Shown: positions 23,224-36,729, counted from the stretch's first letter. The stretch is 64,000 nucleotides of DNA from Syngnathus acus (GCF_901709675.1 NC_051094.1:7804501-7868500); one strand, 5' to 3'. Notes: generated by a model from the letters alone, not told the origin. Numbers and translations: made by a program.

Positions 23224-23841
23224 GTTTGAAATGGTGGTTCATATTTCAGTCTCAAGAAGTTAATACCGAGAACCAATGTTTTGAATCCGGGGTCCCCAAT
23301 CATAGGCCCGAATACCAGTTCCAAGCTATACAGAGTGACTGAACAAAAACTACTCCGATGATCATCAGTCTTAAAGAAGTTTCATTTTGAAAATCAGTCA
23401 CATCTGAGTTCTTTGTGAAAGGGACATGCAGCTTTTGCTGGGGATCTTCTGCCATGTCTATTTTGATGGATTGCTGTATAAAAATGACTCCGGTATATTG
23501 TGCAAACGGTGATGAAATAAAACGAAACTAAAATGTGGCTGTTTCTTGCTGTGGATGCAGCTTTAAAGTCATAAACTTCACAAACACATAAACATATGTG
23601 CCCTTCACAAGCCACTCATGCAACTCATTGCTCGGGGCCCTAAGCGCCGTGTATGCCTCTAATAGAGAAGGATCAATCATTGCACCAATTTTAATTTCTA
23701 GAACTGATTAAACTGATGTATCTTCACATGACCACAGCTAATCCATCAGCCAGTGAACCGGGAAACGGCGGCGGGCGGATTTGGCGAGAGGAGTCTTCGA
23801 GGAGCAGAAAACTCTCACGTTAATTTATGTGGCTTTTATGT

Positions 23842-23853
23842 CCCCCCCCCCCC
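23842..23853 (+). repeat. poly-C run (12 nt)
   Basis: C homopolymer. Similar G or C runs occur at 26415-26428 and 35642-35657. Confidence 0.9.
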
Positions 23854-24339
23854 GATTCACTTATTTTGAAGGAGAGAACCAAATGCCTGTGCTGCCGATT
23901 CATAATTTATCTACCTGGCTTCTGAGTTGATTTGCAATTCTTCCAAATAAAGACTATTTATTATTGAATTTCACTTTGAATCTAAAGCAATTACACTAAC
24001 AAACCTCTGTGTTCCTCATTACATCAGCCTTCCAGCATTCTTCTGCATCTTGACTGGCCAATTAAGAGCAAAATCAGACAATTCCCAATGTAGAGAAACG
24101 ACCTGATTATCTACTATGGATCACATGACTATAGTTAAACAAGATTTAGCTGTTCCATTGAGTGTGCCGACATTAAGGAATGGCCACTTCGCACAATGGC
24201 GGCACATTGACCTTTACATCGTGGTTCTGTAAACAACATGAAATTCATTACCGACAACATTATACAATCGATCAGTCACAGATAGCTGATGGAGAATACG
24301 ACGCTAACGTAGCAAAATATATCCACCCATCGTCCCATC

Positions 24340-24465
24340 AATTCCACCCACCCACCTTCCCACCCAACCCAACCAGCCCACCCAACCCAACCAGCCCACC
24401 CATCCAAACATCCATCCATCCATCCATCCATCCACCCACCCATCCACCCATCCATCCATCCACAC
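24340..24465 (+). repeat. (CATC)n with CCAACCCAACCAGCCCA units
   Basis: Two direct copies of the 17-mer CCAACCCAACCAGCCCA followed by CCATCCATC runs. The strand is extremely C-rich and G-poor, with marked asymmetry. Confidence 0.9.
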
Positions 24466-26146
24466 CTACGGAAAATTCTTTACAATAATTTTACTTTGGA
24501 CTCAAAAGTCAACAATGAAATACACTACAATCTATATTATGTTATTAATTGTTTAATACAGTTGGTTGCTGGTTGAGTAATGATAGGTGTCTACTTCCTG
24601 TATTATTTCTCTTCCCAGTGGCTCTATATGACTTCCAACCGGATAATGAAGTCAGCCTTAGTACTGTGACAAATCTAGCTTGGGTGAGGAGACTTGAAAT
24701 TGTTCATCTTTTTCCTCTGAGTGTCCCGCTTTAACACGAGCAGAGAAAGTTGAATGGTGGACTTGGGCTATTATCCGAAATGTACTCGTTTGACTCAAAT
24801 CCACTGCTCAAGTGAATTTGCAGATGACAAAATTCAAGCGACTGCAACGCTATCATCAATCAATGTCAACTTTCTGTTGGCGCCTCTTGTTCCGGAAGGT
24901 GTGATAGTGACTTGATTGCCACATTTAGAAGGGGAGAAAATGAAGAAGAGAAGAAGATGCCGCTGGAGTACACTCGCTGAGGTCACATTTAAGGTAACGA
25001 CGGTAAATCAGGTCGTCTTGATTGGTGTGAGTAATGAGATGAACGACGGGAGAGACGGAGGACGACGCCACATTCAAACCTGTGCTGCCTGTGACATCAT
25101 CCCTGCCTATGGAGGGCAAACAGGCCATTACAGAGTCTATGGCCTAACACACTACATCAATAAATCAATCAATTACGCTTACCATTACTGGAACACCAAA
25201 GCACGATATGTGATTTAGAGTGGAATCGTTAGCGAATCGACATCATTTGCCATCATTTTGGTGAAATCGCAAAAACAAAACAGAGCATTCAACTTTAAAG
25301 GTTCCTCTTGTAACAATAAACCCCAAAACAAGTTTGACAGCTCCAAGTTTGTTGAGTGGGCCAACTGAGACACTCCTACCTTGTTTGTTTTCTTTAAACT
25401 CCTCCGTCATACCATGCTGCTTACTGGCTCCACACAAAGGGAAGAAGATGCGTGGATGAGAAGAAACATGAGAAGACGACACAGTGGTGAGATGGCACAG
25501 TGACATGAGAGCAACAATGAAGTTACAAATACAAGCACATGGGAAAGATGGATGACACGAAACGGCAAACACGAACAGAGGGCACACATATCCATAATCT
25601 AGCCCAATAAGAAATTTTTTTCTGCCTTCCAATCAAATCAGCAGCAAATTACTTAAGATATTACAAATTGGTATGTTTTGTATACAAAACACACATTTGA
25701 AGAAGACGATGAGAAATGATGCATGATGTCAGGGAAAGATGAACATTTTAAAGTCCAAGTTTACTTATCAAAATGATTTATCATCTGATTATGATTCCAG
25801 CACACAGACGGATGATCCATAAAGACGGAAACAAACAAGCAATACTGGTAATGATCGGTGCTTGATCAAGGGGTAACGGCAGTTCAAACGCATTCATGCA
25901 CAAACAGTATGGTCGGGAAAAATTTTCAAGGCACAATATTAGGTACTCCTAATGAGAGCCAATAAAAGGGAAATGTAGCAACGATTCTCCCATTTCATTT
26001 CATACACTGGAGTGGTTGGGGTGTTTGTTTACTCAACTGCAAAAGTAATTGTGTTTTTTTTTTGTTGAGGGGGTTATTAGGGCTGATGGTGTTGTTTGCA
26101 CAAATGCACATTCATATTAATCCTTCCGTCCATTTTGCAAAATAAG

Positions 26147-26330
26147 CCATCCATTTTCTCTATCTCTTGTCCTCATGAGGATCATAGGTGAAGTGGAGCC
26201 TATTCCAACTGACTCGATAGACACAAATGGCCATTCATACTCACATTCACATCGATGGGCAATTTAGAGTCGCCGGTGAAATTAACACACGAGTTTGGGG
26301 ATGTGGGAAAAAGCCAAAATTTCCGCAAAC
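26147..26330 (-). mobile_element. DANA/mermaid-like SINE body, antisense
   Basis: CCATCCATTTTCTCTATCTC, CTCATGAGGATCATAGG, GTGGAGCCTATTCCAACTGA and GGGCAATTTAGAGTC are successive landmarks of the 3' body of this fish SINE (sense: gactctaaattgccc ... ttggaataggctccac ... agaaaatggatgg). The head is degraded beyond about 26320. Confidence 0.65.
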
Positions 26331-26414
26331 CGCTCTCTGTGGAAGCGCCAAGAGTTAGACGCGTCAGTGGGAATTCTGAAAGCGGTAGATCAAAGCCTGC
26401 AATGACCAGATGAA

Positions 26415-26428
26415 GGGGGGGGGGGGGG
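26415..26428 (+). repeat. poly-G run (14 nt)
   Basis: Homopolymer next to the antisense SINE. Confidence 0.9.
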
Positions 26429-26649
26429 TTCGAATGAGGACTCTCCGCAAACGCTCACGTCCCGAGCTCACATGTTCAGTGTTGTTCACATGAAAGGAAA
26501 ACTATACGCACAACATGTGCTGGCTAAGTGAGCAGTGGCCCGACTGACATCCTGAAACTCAGAGTAACACGTATTTTGGAAACCATAATATTGCAACACG
26601 TAAACTATGTCAAGAAAAATACATGTTGTCATTGTTTCGATTTTTTTGA

Positions 26650-26850
26650 CTGTACGTGGAGAAATTCAACTGCCACAAGTGCAAGTACACTGTTTCCACA
26701 CTTGGCCGGCTGCAGCAACTCAGGGACAAATCCCCTTATCAAATCCAGTGCTACTTCCTTACCGTCACAGTTTTCTGCTGTAACAGCACAAATGAGTCCC
26801 ATCCATTGTCGAACCCCAAAATCGGCAGAAAACATACGCAAAAATACTCA
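26650..26850 (+). pseudogene. relic of a fish C2H2-like (CxxC) repeat protein
   Basis: The frame from 26656 reads MEKFNCHKCKYTVSTLGRL then LRDKSPYQIQCYF. The KFxCxxCxYTTSTLGxLxxH...IQCY layout is typical of a zinc-finger segment found in multicopy teleost genes or transposon-borne ORFs. The expected histidines and second finger are lost: the second part shifts into another frame (neighbouring frame VPSIVEHQNRQKTY-like). I read this as a decayed retro- or transposon copy. Identification rests on pattern memory only. Confidence 0.3.
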
Positions 26851-27739
26851 ATGTTTTTCGGTATAGCAAACTCCAAACTTCTCAGTACCGGTTCCACCTA
26901 ACACATTCATTACAGGAAGTTACACTAATGTTCCATTTTCAGGCTTCAGTTAAAAGAAAATGTCAACAGAGACTATATAAACTGTTTGTAGTTGATAATA
27001 ATGTGATGTCACTACGTCGGCTCCCAATTTAGCCAAAGGGACGTATTGAGCTTGTACCTGCACATCCCTAGAGTCCCCCCTCCTCCCTTTACTCGACTCC
27101 AAGGTACCCTGTGTCATTGTAAAGATAATTATATATTAGCATGTCTGTCTTTCGGTGCCATCTGTGTTCAGTCAGGTGCCCGCCGTCCTCCACATCCTGT
27201 GCCGCTCTGGCCCGGCCTGCCTGAGGGGGAGCATCGTGGCGGATGGGGACACAGATCACAGGCTCCCACACAAGTGCAGACTTTCTCTCTGGTTTGCACG
27301 CATGCACACTCACACACCTTCTGTTGACAGCCTCAGCGTTGCACTGCTCTGTGCAGTCCCTGGGGCAAGCCGGCAAAAAGAGACACGCAGCAGTAGTCGC
27401 CGCAGTCCCTTCTGCCCTGTTCTGTCCCATTCTGTTGTCATTGGACTAAAGATAACGCTTACCTTGATAAAGTTACTTAGAGGACGGACAGAGGGCTCAA
27501 GACACTTCCGTGCTGTCTGTAAAAGCAGGCTTCTCTAGTAACGGCACTGAGACATAATGGGGAGGTAAAACTCTCGGGGGAAAAGAAGTAAGAATTATCC
27601 GTCCTCAGGGTTAGGCCCATTTACGCGACATTTAAAAGGCAACTTTTTGTTGCCATTTTGTATCGAGTGCATTAATAACATGGAATGTGGGCAGGAGTGT
27701 TTGACCCAGCAAATGTTTTTCAGAAAGCAACCTAACCTA

Positions 27740-28210
27740 ACCTGTGTATAAACGCCACCAACACAGAGCAGGAGGTCTGGCAATTTTACGCCTTTGGTGG
27801 TAGCATTAGAAGCTCCTTGCAGACTGTCTCTAAAAGCAGTCATTCTCCCAGCCATGTCCCGTGTCACTGATCGATATGAATTGCATGATGTAGGGACAAA
27901 GTCAATCCAGCAATTTTCTGCCTTCAGCGGTAGTGGGAGAAGCACTGCCTGGAGGAAGACATCTTTTTCTGCTCACCGTTTACTATTAGAAACAAAGAAA
28001 TAGAATGAGAGGACAATCAACCCAAGAACTTTCCCACCTTGAGAGGTAGTAAGCCGAAAAGGGGGACAAAGTTGATGGGGGCAATGTATGTAAGAGTTGG
28101 ATGGCATTTTTTTTTCGTTTTTCCTGTATCTTTGTTCTGTATAAACATGGACATCACGGATAGGGGACAAATCCGACCAGGTAAAGTTCCACCTTTAGAG
28201 GTAATATCAG
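27740..28210 (+). repeat. degenerate tandem array of a 23-bp motif with conserved flank
   Basis: CAATTTTACGCCTTTGGTGG+TAG (27781-27803), CAATTTTCTGCCTTCAGCGG+TAG (27911-27933), AACTTTCCCACCTTGAGAGG+TAG (28027-28049) and AAAGTTCCACCTTTAGAGG+TAATAT (28183-28207) are successive variants of one motif. The last three are preceded by (G)GGACAA-type words, and a fifth GGGGGACAAAGTTGATGGGG lies near 28064. An inverted relative is at 36017-36039. Unit spacing is about 116-156 bp. Confidence 0.6.
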
Positions 28211-29754
28211 AATATGGTGACTTTGTGGTGCAGTATTTGAATTTATAAAGGTTCAAGTCCTTACTTTTCCTTCTTGTTGTGTTGAAAGCAATTGTCGTTG
28301 TCCAACAAATATGTCAGTTGTGTGTGAACGCATGATCGTACAGTAATATGCTCCATTGCCCCGCCACTGGTTTAAACAGGCTATTCTGATTCATAAATTA
28401 ATTGTGGTTTAGATTAGTGGTGACGTATAAAACACATAATTGTCAAGAAGAATTTTGACTTGATTTTCCGTTTAACAAACATTTGTATACATGGAGCATA
28501 TATACTATATATTAAAGTTGAAACAAGGTTCCCATTGTCAGAGGTTCACCTCATCCCCACCAATCCAATAACCAAACTACTTGGCATTAACATCAGCATC
28601 GTCCTTCAACTTTGCAGAATGCCTCGATTTTTATTGGAGACATCTTGAAAGAGTTAAGCCTTTCACCGAGTGTCATTCTGTTGTGATAGTGCAGATGGAG
28701 GGGGCGGGAGGAGGACAAAGATGGATGAAAAAAGTAGAGCCAGAGATAAAGAATGAAACAACAGGAGGGAGGGAAGGAAAGAGAAGAAAAAACAAAAGAA
28801 AAAAGCCACTGGGACTGTGGGAGGATTATACTTGTCATTGTCGAATCTCAAATAAGTAAACAACAACTATTTTCTATTTCTTCTCTTCTGCTCTTGCCAG
28901 TGCCATGCGTTCCGTCGCCCCGATTGCTATCTTTTGGCTTCTTAACTTTTTTGACAGCTCATCTCTCTCATCTCATTCCACTTCCCTACAGCAGCTTTCT
29001 TTCATCCTCTCTTTTTTTTCCCGCTTGCTCCATGTGTCACCACAGTTCCTCAACTCTCAGCACGCATTCTCTCTTCAAAATCACGGTTCTTTCAAAAGCC
29101 CTGTATACGCTAAAGCGAGGTAAATGCGCACATGCGACATCCTGAGAAGAATTCCTCCAAAAAGGCTTCCTCCAACAAAAAAACAACTTGCCAAGAAGAA
29201 CAAAAATCATCTTCCACCATTGCTGTCCTTTGCCTACTGTGTCACAAGACTTGTTCTGGTTCGATGGAAAGGCAAGTCAGAGAGGGCGGCTTAAAGAATA
29301 AAAAAAACAACTAAAAAATCATGCTTGCTTGAGTGCAACATTGCACGATCACAAGAGCAGATGGGCGGCTGGCAAATGTAGGTAGTCCTGGTGGCCTCCG
29401 TCAAGGAGCCGTGAGGGTAGAGGAGTGTGGCTGTTCCCCTTGGGGAGTGTGTGTGTGGGGGGGGTGGGGGGGCAAAGTGGCTCATTAGTGTTGAATAGTG
29501 CACAGGAGAACATGGAAAAGCTGTGTGCAGGCTTGTCTGTTTGAGTGCCTCTGTCTATAATTAGGAATCGCCGCGAGTAGCGCTGTGGATCACAGTCAGA
29601 TAAGTTGTCTGGCGGTGAGCCAGGGTGGAGATAACCTCACATCAACACACACATGCACAGAGGACCATGTGTATGTGTGAGTGGGACACTGCAATGTGCT
29701 GTGCTTGTTTGGAGATGACTTGGTTTTCCCGCCCGCAAGTGATAGGTCTGATTT

Positions 29755-29945
29755 TATTTCCAGGTTCTCTGGGTTCCTCACATATTCCAAAACCATGCAT
29801 ATGCTCCTTATTTTTTATACGAATGGATGGGCTGGCTGGCGACCAGTCAGGTGTAAACGACGACTTTCACCCAAAGTCAACTGGGATAGAATTCAGCTCA
29901 ATCATGGCTCTAACGGGAACAGGTTGTATGAGACGGAATGGATGG
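29755..29945 (+). mobile_element. DANA/mermaid-like SINE body
   Basis: GGTTCTCTGGGTTCCTCACA, CATATTCCAAAACCATGCAT, GGCTGGCGACCAGTCAGG and TCAACTGGGATAGAATTCAG are in the same order as in the family consensus I know. It ends near GAATGGATGG. Moderately diverged. Confidence 0.65.
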
Positions 29946-32900
29946 ACTTCCGACAGGGATCGCAGAACCGAGTGCAGTTTGATCTTTGACCGCGGCCACA
30001 GAAACAACTGTAATTCATAATCGGGGGATGCCTGGGACAACCCTATGAGCTCCTCAAACTGCTGCATCAAAGAGAAAGTGAAAAATGCTAACGGTTCTTG
30101 CCCTCATTCAACCCCTACAAGTCACATATGACATTATGCAAACTGCACATGCACACTTCCTCCGGCAGGCGACCTTCAATCTTTCATCTCTGCAACAACC
30201 GCCACTGGGCATACTTCATTGTAAACCCACGCTCGTTCGTCTCCACCTGCGACTCATTCCTACGCAAACACGCACTCGCATTAAGTCAATATAAATGTGC
30301 CACACACCGACTAACTACTAAGTGCGGCGCTTGGCAAATGTAGTTGTAATATTTACAAGACGCATAAAGAGCAAATGCATTTACGACATTAAAGTTCACA
30401 AACACGGCGGTAACGCTGGCCGCCGCTGTCAGGCCATTACGGGGCCTTGCAAAAGCATTATGTACTAATGCACCTGTTAACGACGCTGGTCAAGAGTCTT
30501 TACGACTGCAGAGTAACGCGGATAAAACAGCCACGTTGTTTGGAGCCCTATGAAAGGACTTTACTCACAAAGTTTTGGTTTGAACTCCAACTTTCTCCAT
30601 TTCTGCAGCATTCCACCATATTATAAGCACGCAAATCTCATACAATGTAAGAAGCAGCAACGCATATGACATAGTTTGTCTTATAAAGGTGAAGCTAAGG
30701 TGAATGAAGCAAAGCTCAACTAAATTGGAAAGTCAACAAAAGGTCAAACATCGGGTTGGCTCTTTTTAATCTTCGATATGTTTGGAAATCAGTCGTACTT
30801 TCTGCTGCATATAAGAATAGTGATGAAAAAATATGCTATTCAATAATGCATTGGAGCAAACCATTTGTGTGAGAAGGATTAAGGCTTGAGTGTGACACAA
30901 CCCGATCTGATTGTCCCTTCCTGCGGCGGCCATCTTAGCTGCATTGGCTGGATCGTTAGTAAAAGATCGCCCTTTTTGTAAATCTAACCTAACATGCTTA
31001 CCAAGACCGCACACAGTCTGTTAAATTGATAAAGAAATTTAGCGCCTGTGAGTTAGGATCTTATTAGAGCAAGCCCTAAAAGGGCAGTAAGCACACGCTT
31101 TCCCTTTTTTTCTTTGTCATGTGAGGACCATTAAAAAAAAAAGTTTATACATCAAAACTGATCGCGGTCACAATCGGTTTAAACTCATTAGTACTGTTTG
31201 CCCTAAAACAGGTCCACAATAGAATCGTAATTCCACAGCGCCACATTAGCATCAGCCTTCGAGGAGTTTAATGAGCGAGAAGAATCACCGGCACAAATGC
31301 ACACAAGGATAAAGATGATGAGGGTATTTCTCCTAAAAAAAAAAAATTAACTGCGTAAAAATAACTCGTATAAAGAGAAAGTGCTGAGGTGCCCTTGCAC
31401 ATATAGAACAAACAAATGACACGCTATAGGCAGTCATTGTCTCTTCCGACTTTAACCTTCACACACACACACACACGGATGCACACACATGTGCATGCAC
31501 ACACGTAATCATGCACACGCACGTGCGCGTACACACCTACAACGAAAGCAGGCAATCAGAAACTGATTGATTGGACTTTGTCAACATTTGATGTGGCATG
31601 TGTGTGTTTGTGTGGGCGTGTGCACATGCGTGTGTGCGTGCAGTGTTATCAGAGTGAAGTGGTTGAGAATTTGTTTCTGAGAAGTTGACGGGTCCCGGCG
31701 TTCAAACAAAGGTTCTGTCCGAGGTAAAAGTTCAGACAGTAGGGGTTACAGGTTGTACGAAAACAGAAACGCATGCTTGACTTAACTCTTAAAATGCCAA
31801 CAATGACTTGAGTCGTCCAATGGAATCAAAAACATTCAGTGTCATGTCGTTTTTCTTTGGGAGGTGCTGATATGACTCTGATGCGCTTCCACTTTAAATG
31901 TTATAAATTCAAAAAGGGTGCACGTGTATGTAGCCAAAGTTATCAAAAGTGTGGGGGGGTGTGATGTATGAAAAAACAGCGCACTTCAATCAGTGTAATG
32001 CGTCAAAAAGGTCCGCTTGCTTGATTAGATGCGATGATTAGACACACGTGACCACTGTTTCCAAGAGTAAGTGTGTTTTCCATTGTTCAATTCCTGCGAC
32101 CATGAGGTTTAGTCAAAAGCCACATAACGAGTGGAGAGAAATGGTCAGTGCCTTTCTTGGTCAGACTTTCTTCCCCTTACTTTCTTTTAGACAAAGACAT
32201 TTTGGCTATCACGACTTCATCCTCTCAAACCAGATGAGCTAGGATCTCACGGGGTTAGGGTTCTCTAAGTGCAGTACAGTGGCACTGGGCAGCATTCCCT
32301 TCTACGTAACAGGACAGGGAGCATTCCTCACTTCAAGGGCCTCCATACCGGGTCTTGATTCACACATGGAAAGATCCAAATATGTTTGGGCTTGCTTTGA
32401 CAAGAAATGTTTGAAGAAAATCTGAATATTATGTTGAAAATAGGTGATAAGGATTAGATCCTTACCACAAAACTAGCCAAGGTCAGTGATTCCCAACAAT
32501 TGCTCAACGGTAGATTAATACACTACGAGAGATCACGAGGTGCGCTGCAGGAAATAATCTATTATTTATTTCATACAAATAGTGAATGCTCATCTTTTTA
32601 TGCCAGCAACGAATACTGACAGGTTGAAAAATGAAATTCTCTTCCACAAGAAAGCAGAAGGAACGATTAACCTGTCGACCTGTTGCAATTCATACAAGAG
32701 AATAATTGTGTTGTATTCAATTAAACGGGCACACACAAAATGAATTTGTGAGGAAACTAAGAAAAGTTTACTATTTCGGTATTTATGCACTTTGTGTGAC
32801 ATCTGGTCGTGTGCACTGATATTTTTCAAATGTAAAATAATGATGTGCCTTGGCTACATACAGGCTGGACAAGATTGGTCAATGTCTCAAAAACTGCCAA

Positions 32901-35641
32901 ATCAGCATATTTGTGATGTATAAACAAGCAGCATGTATTCTGCAAGACCCAGTATAAAGACCCCCTAGTGACTTGGTTTTCTCTGGCACATCTAGTTGTG
33001 TACACGGGGCCACTACAAGACAATCACGTCCAAGGGTGATATCAGAATAGACACTCACTTAGTTGTCTCCTTGAGGACAACGTGGCGCTCCCATGCGCCT
33101 TGATGCCCTAGAAACAGAAGAAATGTTGACACAAAAAGCAACCAGTTTTGTAAAGGGGACAAAAAAAATCAAATTAAAAAAAAAAGAAGGGGGTGGGCAC
33201 AGAGACAAAAGAGGGATTGTTGTTAGTAGGCAACACTTAAGAGTATTACACAGCAAGCAAAAATCAACCTCGATGTAAATTCATCATTGGAAGACTGGTT
33301 CGGGTCTTTACTCATTATCTGAGCCACAAAAGTGTCGTTTGAATCGACACAAATATACAACCACCGATGCAAAGCGGTATACAGCCACCAATACAAAGCA
33401 GTCCACATTGTTTGCTGGAAGACAATAAAAAGAGCTGGATCACAGGATGTAAAGATTCTGCAGAGAATGGTTTGGTAAGCCACGTAATATACGATCATTA
33501 AGTCTCCATATTCGAGAGACTGTTTACATGCTGCTGTTTTGGTTAGCAACTGAGTTTAAAGTCCTACTGGGCTTCTTCATTTACTTCTCACACACATGTC
33601 ATGAAGACACTCAAAAATGTTAGCTTAACTTGATTCCTCCCCAACATATCTCTAAGTCAAGATGGATCACTTCAACATATTTCTTCGAGACCAACTTCCT
33701 ACTGATGCGAGATTTGGCACCATCCTATTGTATCATAGCTATTTTAGAAAGAAAATGTGAATAGTTTTTTAGCAAAACGCTGGGGAGGAATACCAATGGG
33801 CGAAAAAACTGAATAGGTGAATTTATAACGAGTGAACCGTGGGAGGTTAGTGTACGACAAAGGACCCAATTTTGCCAATAGAAAAGCATCTAAGTCTCCA
33901 ATGTTTTCATTCAGCCGTAGTCAATTTTATACAGTCTCGCCTCAAGTTGTCTCAACCCAGAAAACTAACTAAATGAAATAAGAGACGTGAGGTGGAAGCT
34001 AAGGGCAGCGTGACTCATCTTTGCAAGACTCTATGCTGCCGCCGCCTCCAATCCGGCGTGACCGACGCTCGGCATCAGGGGAATTAATGAGGAGTATTGA
34101 TGACACTTGATGGTGTACTACATGCCGGTAGCCATGCGAATTTAACAAGATGAGCAAAAATCGCTTTTGGTGTTACGAAGGTTGTGGTGAAAAATGTTAG
34201 AATGTAAGAATTGGGGGGAAATGGAGGACTTATAAAGCTTCCCACCTGCGCTCATAAGTACGGCTCTCAAGTGCTTGCACGCAGAGGGCTAATTCTACAG
34301 CAGGCAGATGGAAAGTGGCCTTCAACAGTAAAACTTGATGATGGCATAAAAGCACAATTAAACGCCTTACTCCCAACCATAAAGATATTACCTGGGTCTG
34401 GATGGAGGTCTCATTAGCAAAGGACTTTCATGGGGAAATGTAACCAGCCATGTTCTTTTTATGTCATCATATAAATAGCATTTGCGGAATGGGGCAAGTA
34501 TGTGGTCTCATAATGCCTCAATTAAAATGCTATGTTGTGGAATGTTATTAGTGTCATCTAATGCAGCCCCAGCTATTTGCTTGCTGTTAATAATAAGGTG
34601 GAGTTGTAGTGATCGCATTTTTTAAATCTTTTCTTAACATGCGCAACTTTGAGGACTTTACAATAGTCTTATTTGAGCGTGGGCAACTTTGGGGGCACAA
34701 TTTAGGGGGATTTATAGTAATCACCTACCTACTAGATAAGGGGGGAATTTATATTTGATTAATTTCAACCTGTGTGATTTTAGTATTTTAACCTATTCAA
34801 CGTTTGGGGAAATGATTGTAGGTTTTATTTGAGCCAGCCATGGTTTGGGGTATGCATGTCTCAGTTCATCTTGTGCAAATTGTGGATGGTCATGGCAATC
34901 TCATTTTTTGAACTTTTGACCCTGAAAGCATTGGTTTTATATTAATATGTCATAAATAAGATTTATAGCTGTGAAATAGTTGACTGGGTGACACATGAGT
35001 ATTAAAAGTGTATATCAACAAAATGATACACACAGAAAGTAGATGTTGTGAGAGGAAGTGATAAGCACTGACAGATGTGAGGAGAGGTATACAGGTGAAA
35101 CAGCGGGCATAAAGACAGGGAAGTAGTCGGGCCGATGATGAAAAGACTTCAAGAAAGACACGTAAAACGTTTTGTAGATGATGGAAAATCAAAAGTGGAA
35201 AGTAAGAAGAAAAAAAAGCTGTGGGAGAATGAGGCTTGAGAAAATTGATCGAAATGTGGAAAAGGCGACAAATTAAAAGTGGGATATTAGCAAGATTGTA
35301 AAACTTTGAGGTGGAGGGAGGGACACGACATTAAAAAAAAAAAATGTACAAAAACTCTAAGTAGGGCACCGCACATTTCTGGGTCTGTCTTACTGCCGTG
35401 CCATTACTCAGTGAGGACCACGATTGTACAAAATGATCTAGTTTACAGGAATAGGAGACCTACATAGTTCCAATCAGTGTTTGGAGCGGCCCTCCTCCTT
35501 CTGCTGCCGCTTAAAGTGGCAAGGAGTGCTGATGACGCACGTTAACATGATGCGTGTCAGCACACGTGTTCATGGAGAGTCCCCCACATTGGGGGGTTAT
35601 TGCTGCAGTAACATAAAATAGGGATGAGCTTAAAGTCTCCT

Positions 35642-35657
35642 CCCCCCCCCCCCCCCC
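35642..35657 (+). repeat. poly-C run (16 nt)
   Basis: Homopolymer in the last intron. Confidence 0.9.
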
Positions 35658-35929
35658 TGGCTGTAGTGGTCAACAACGAAAGGAATCGATAACTGTTCTT
35701 GCTTAGTTGGTAAAAATGCGCGGATAATTTATTTCATGTGACTAAATAAAAAATAAAAATAAAATCTCTCCAGGTTTGCAAGAAAAATTATGAGTATAGT
35801 TTGTAGAAATGCACAGTGGGCAGACTCAAGCCATTTATTCACAAGTTAGAGAGCAGTGTAGAGCCTTAAAAGTCCAAGAGTAAGAGCTGGTATCTTTCTG
35901 CCTGTGCGTTTTAAACCAACACTAAGGCG

Positions 35930-36140
35930 ACCCAAAAGTTGCCATTTGACGCAAGAGTGGACTTTGAGAATCCTATTGGCTGGTTTTTACAAGCGCCATA
36001 AGAGCAGCTACTGATACTACCTCTAAAGGCGGAAAATTGCCGGGTCAACCTTGTCCTCCCGTTCTGTTAGTCGATTTTATTAAACATCAAGAGGCAGTGT
36101 AAAAAGGGCTTCAAACAACCAACTCCCAATGATGAGAGTC
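35930..36140 (-). mobile_element. unclassified dispersed repeat sharing the 27.8-kb motif
   Basis: On the minus strand this reads GAGGACAAGGTTGACCCGGC, AATTTTCCGCCTTTAGAGGT then AGTATCAG, the best-preserved version of the motif arrayed at 27.74-28.21 kb, followed by GCTGCTCTTATGGCGC. It looks like a segment of an interspersed element; I cannot name the family. Confidence 0.4.
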
Positions 36141-36690
36141 CACTTTGTCCCCCAGATTCCATTTATAGAACAATGGCATGAAAAAAGCTTTAATATTTTA
36201 AAATAATTTTAAAAAGTATGGAAGGTACTCAACTTTGCTCCCAAAGCCAACCAACCACCTTCAAGGCTGCTGCCATTAAGATTCATCGAGAATGCAACAT
36301 TCAATTTCAAATCCACTCCTTGTTAGCCTTAATATCGACACATAGTTCACGTCTTGAGCACGATATGTAAATAATCATGTTGAATGATGACAGGGTGAGT
36401 TTTGGCGGATATGGAACAAGGCGAAGCAGCTGAATAAAAGCTGCAAGCCATTTAGAGAAAATAGCGTGAGAATGAGAAAGGCAACAAGAGAGAAGTAACC
36501 ATCAAGAGCCTTTGATTCCCCCCATAAAAGCTTCCTGATAGGAATGCCCATGAAATTAGCTTGGTGAAATAAAGCAATTCCAATCTATTCAATCCCCTCT
36601 AAAAACTTTCAAACAGCTACCATACCTCCAAGCTCATAAGATTCTCTGCAGGGCGTAAAATAGCTTTTCTCCTTCTCAGGCCACACTTCC

Positions 36691-36729
36691 TCTCTCTCCC
36701 GCTTGCTCCCTCTCTCTCCCTCTCTCTCC
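36691..36729 (+). repeat. CTCTCTCCC pyrimidine repeat
   Basis: Imperfect repetition of CCTCTCTCTCC units with complete pyrimidine/purine strand asymmetry. Confidence 0.85.

Noticed and set aside
24340-24465. CRISPR-like or minisatellite array
   Set aside because: Units are contiguous simple-sequence CATC and CCAACC words without spacers.
27089-27538. Overlapping open frames on both strands around a GC-rich patch
   Set aside because: Several frames open at once is typical of GC-rich noncoding DNA. No family resemblance was seen.
33640-33850. Possible repeat with 'aataggtgaatttataacgagtgaaccgtggg'
   Set aside because: It recalls fish repeats with 'ggtgaaNNgcgatagNgtgaa' text, but is too decayed to assign boundaries or family.
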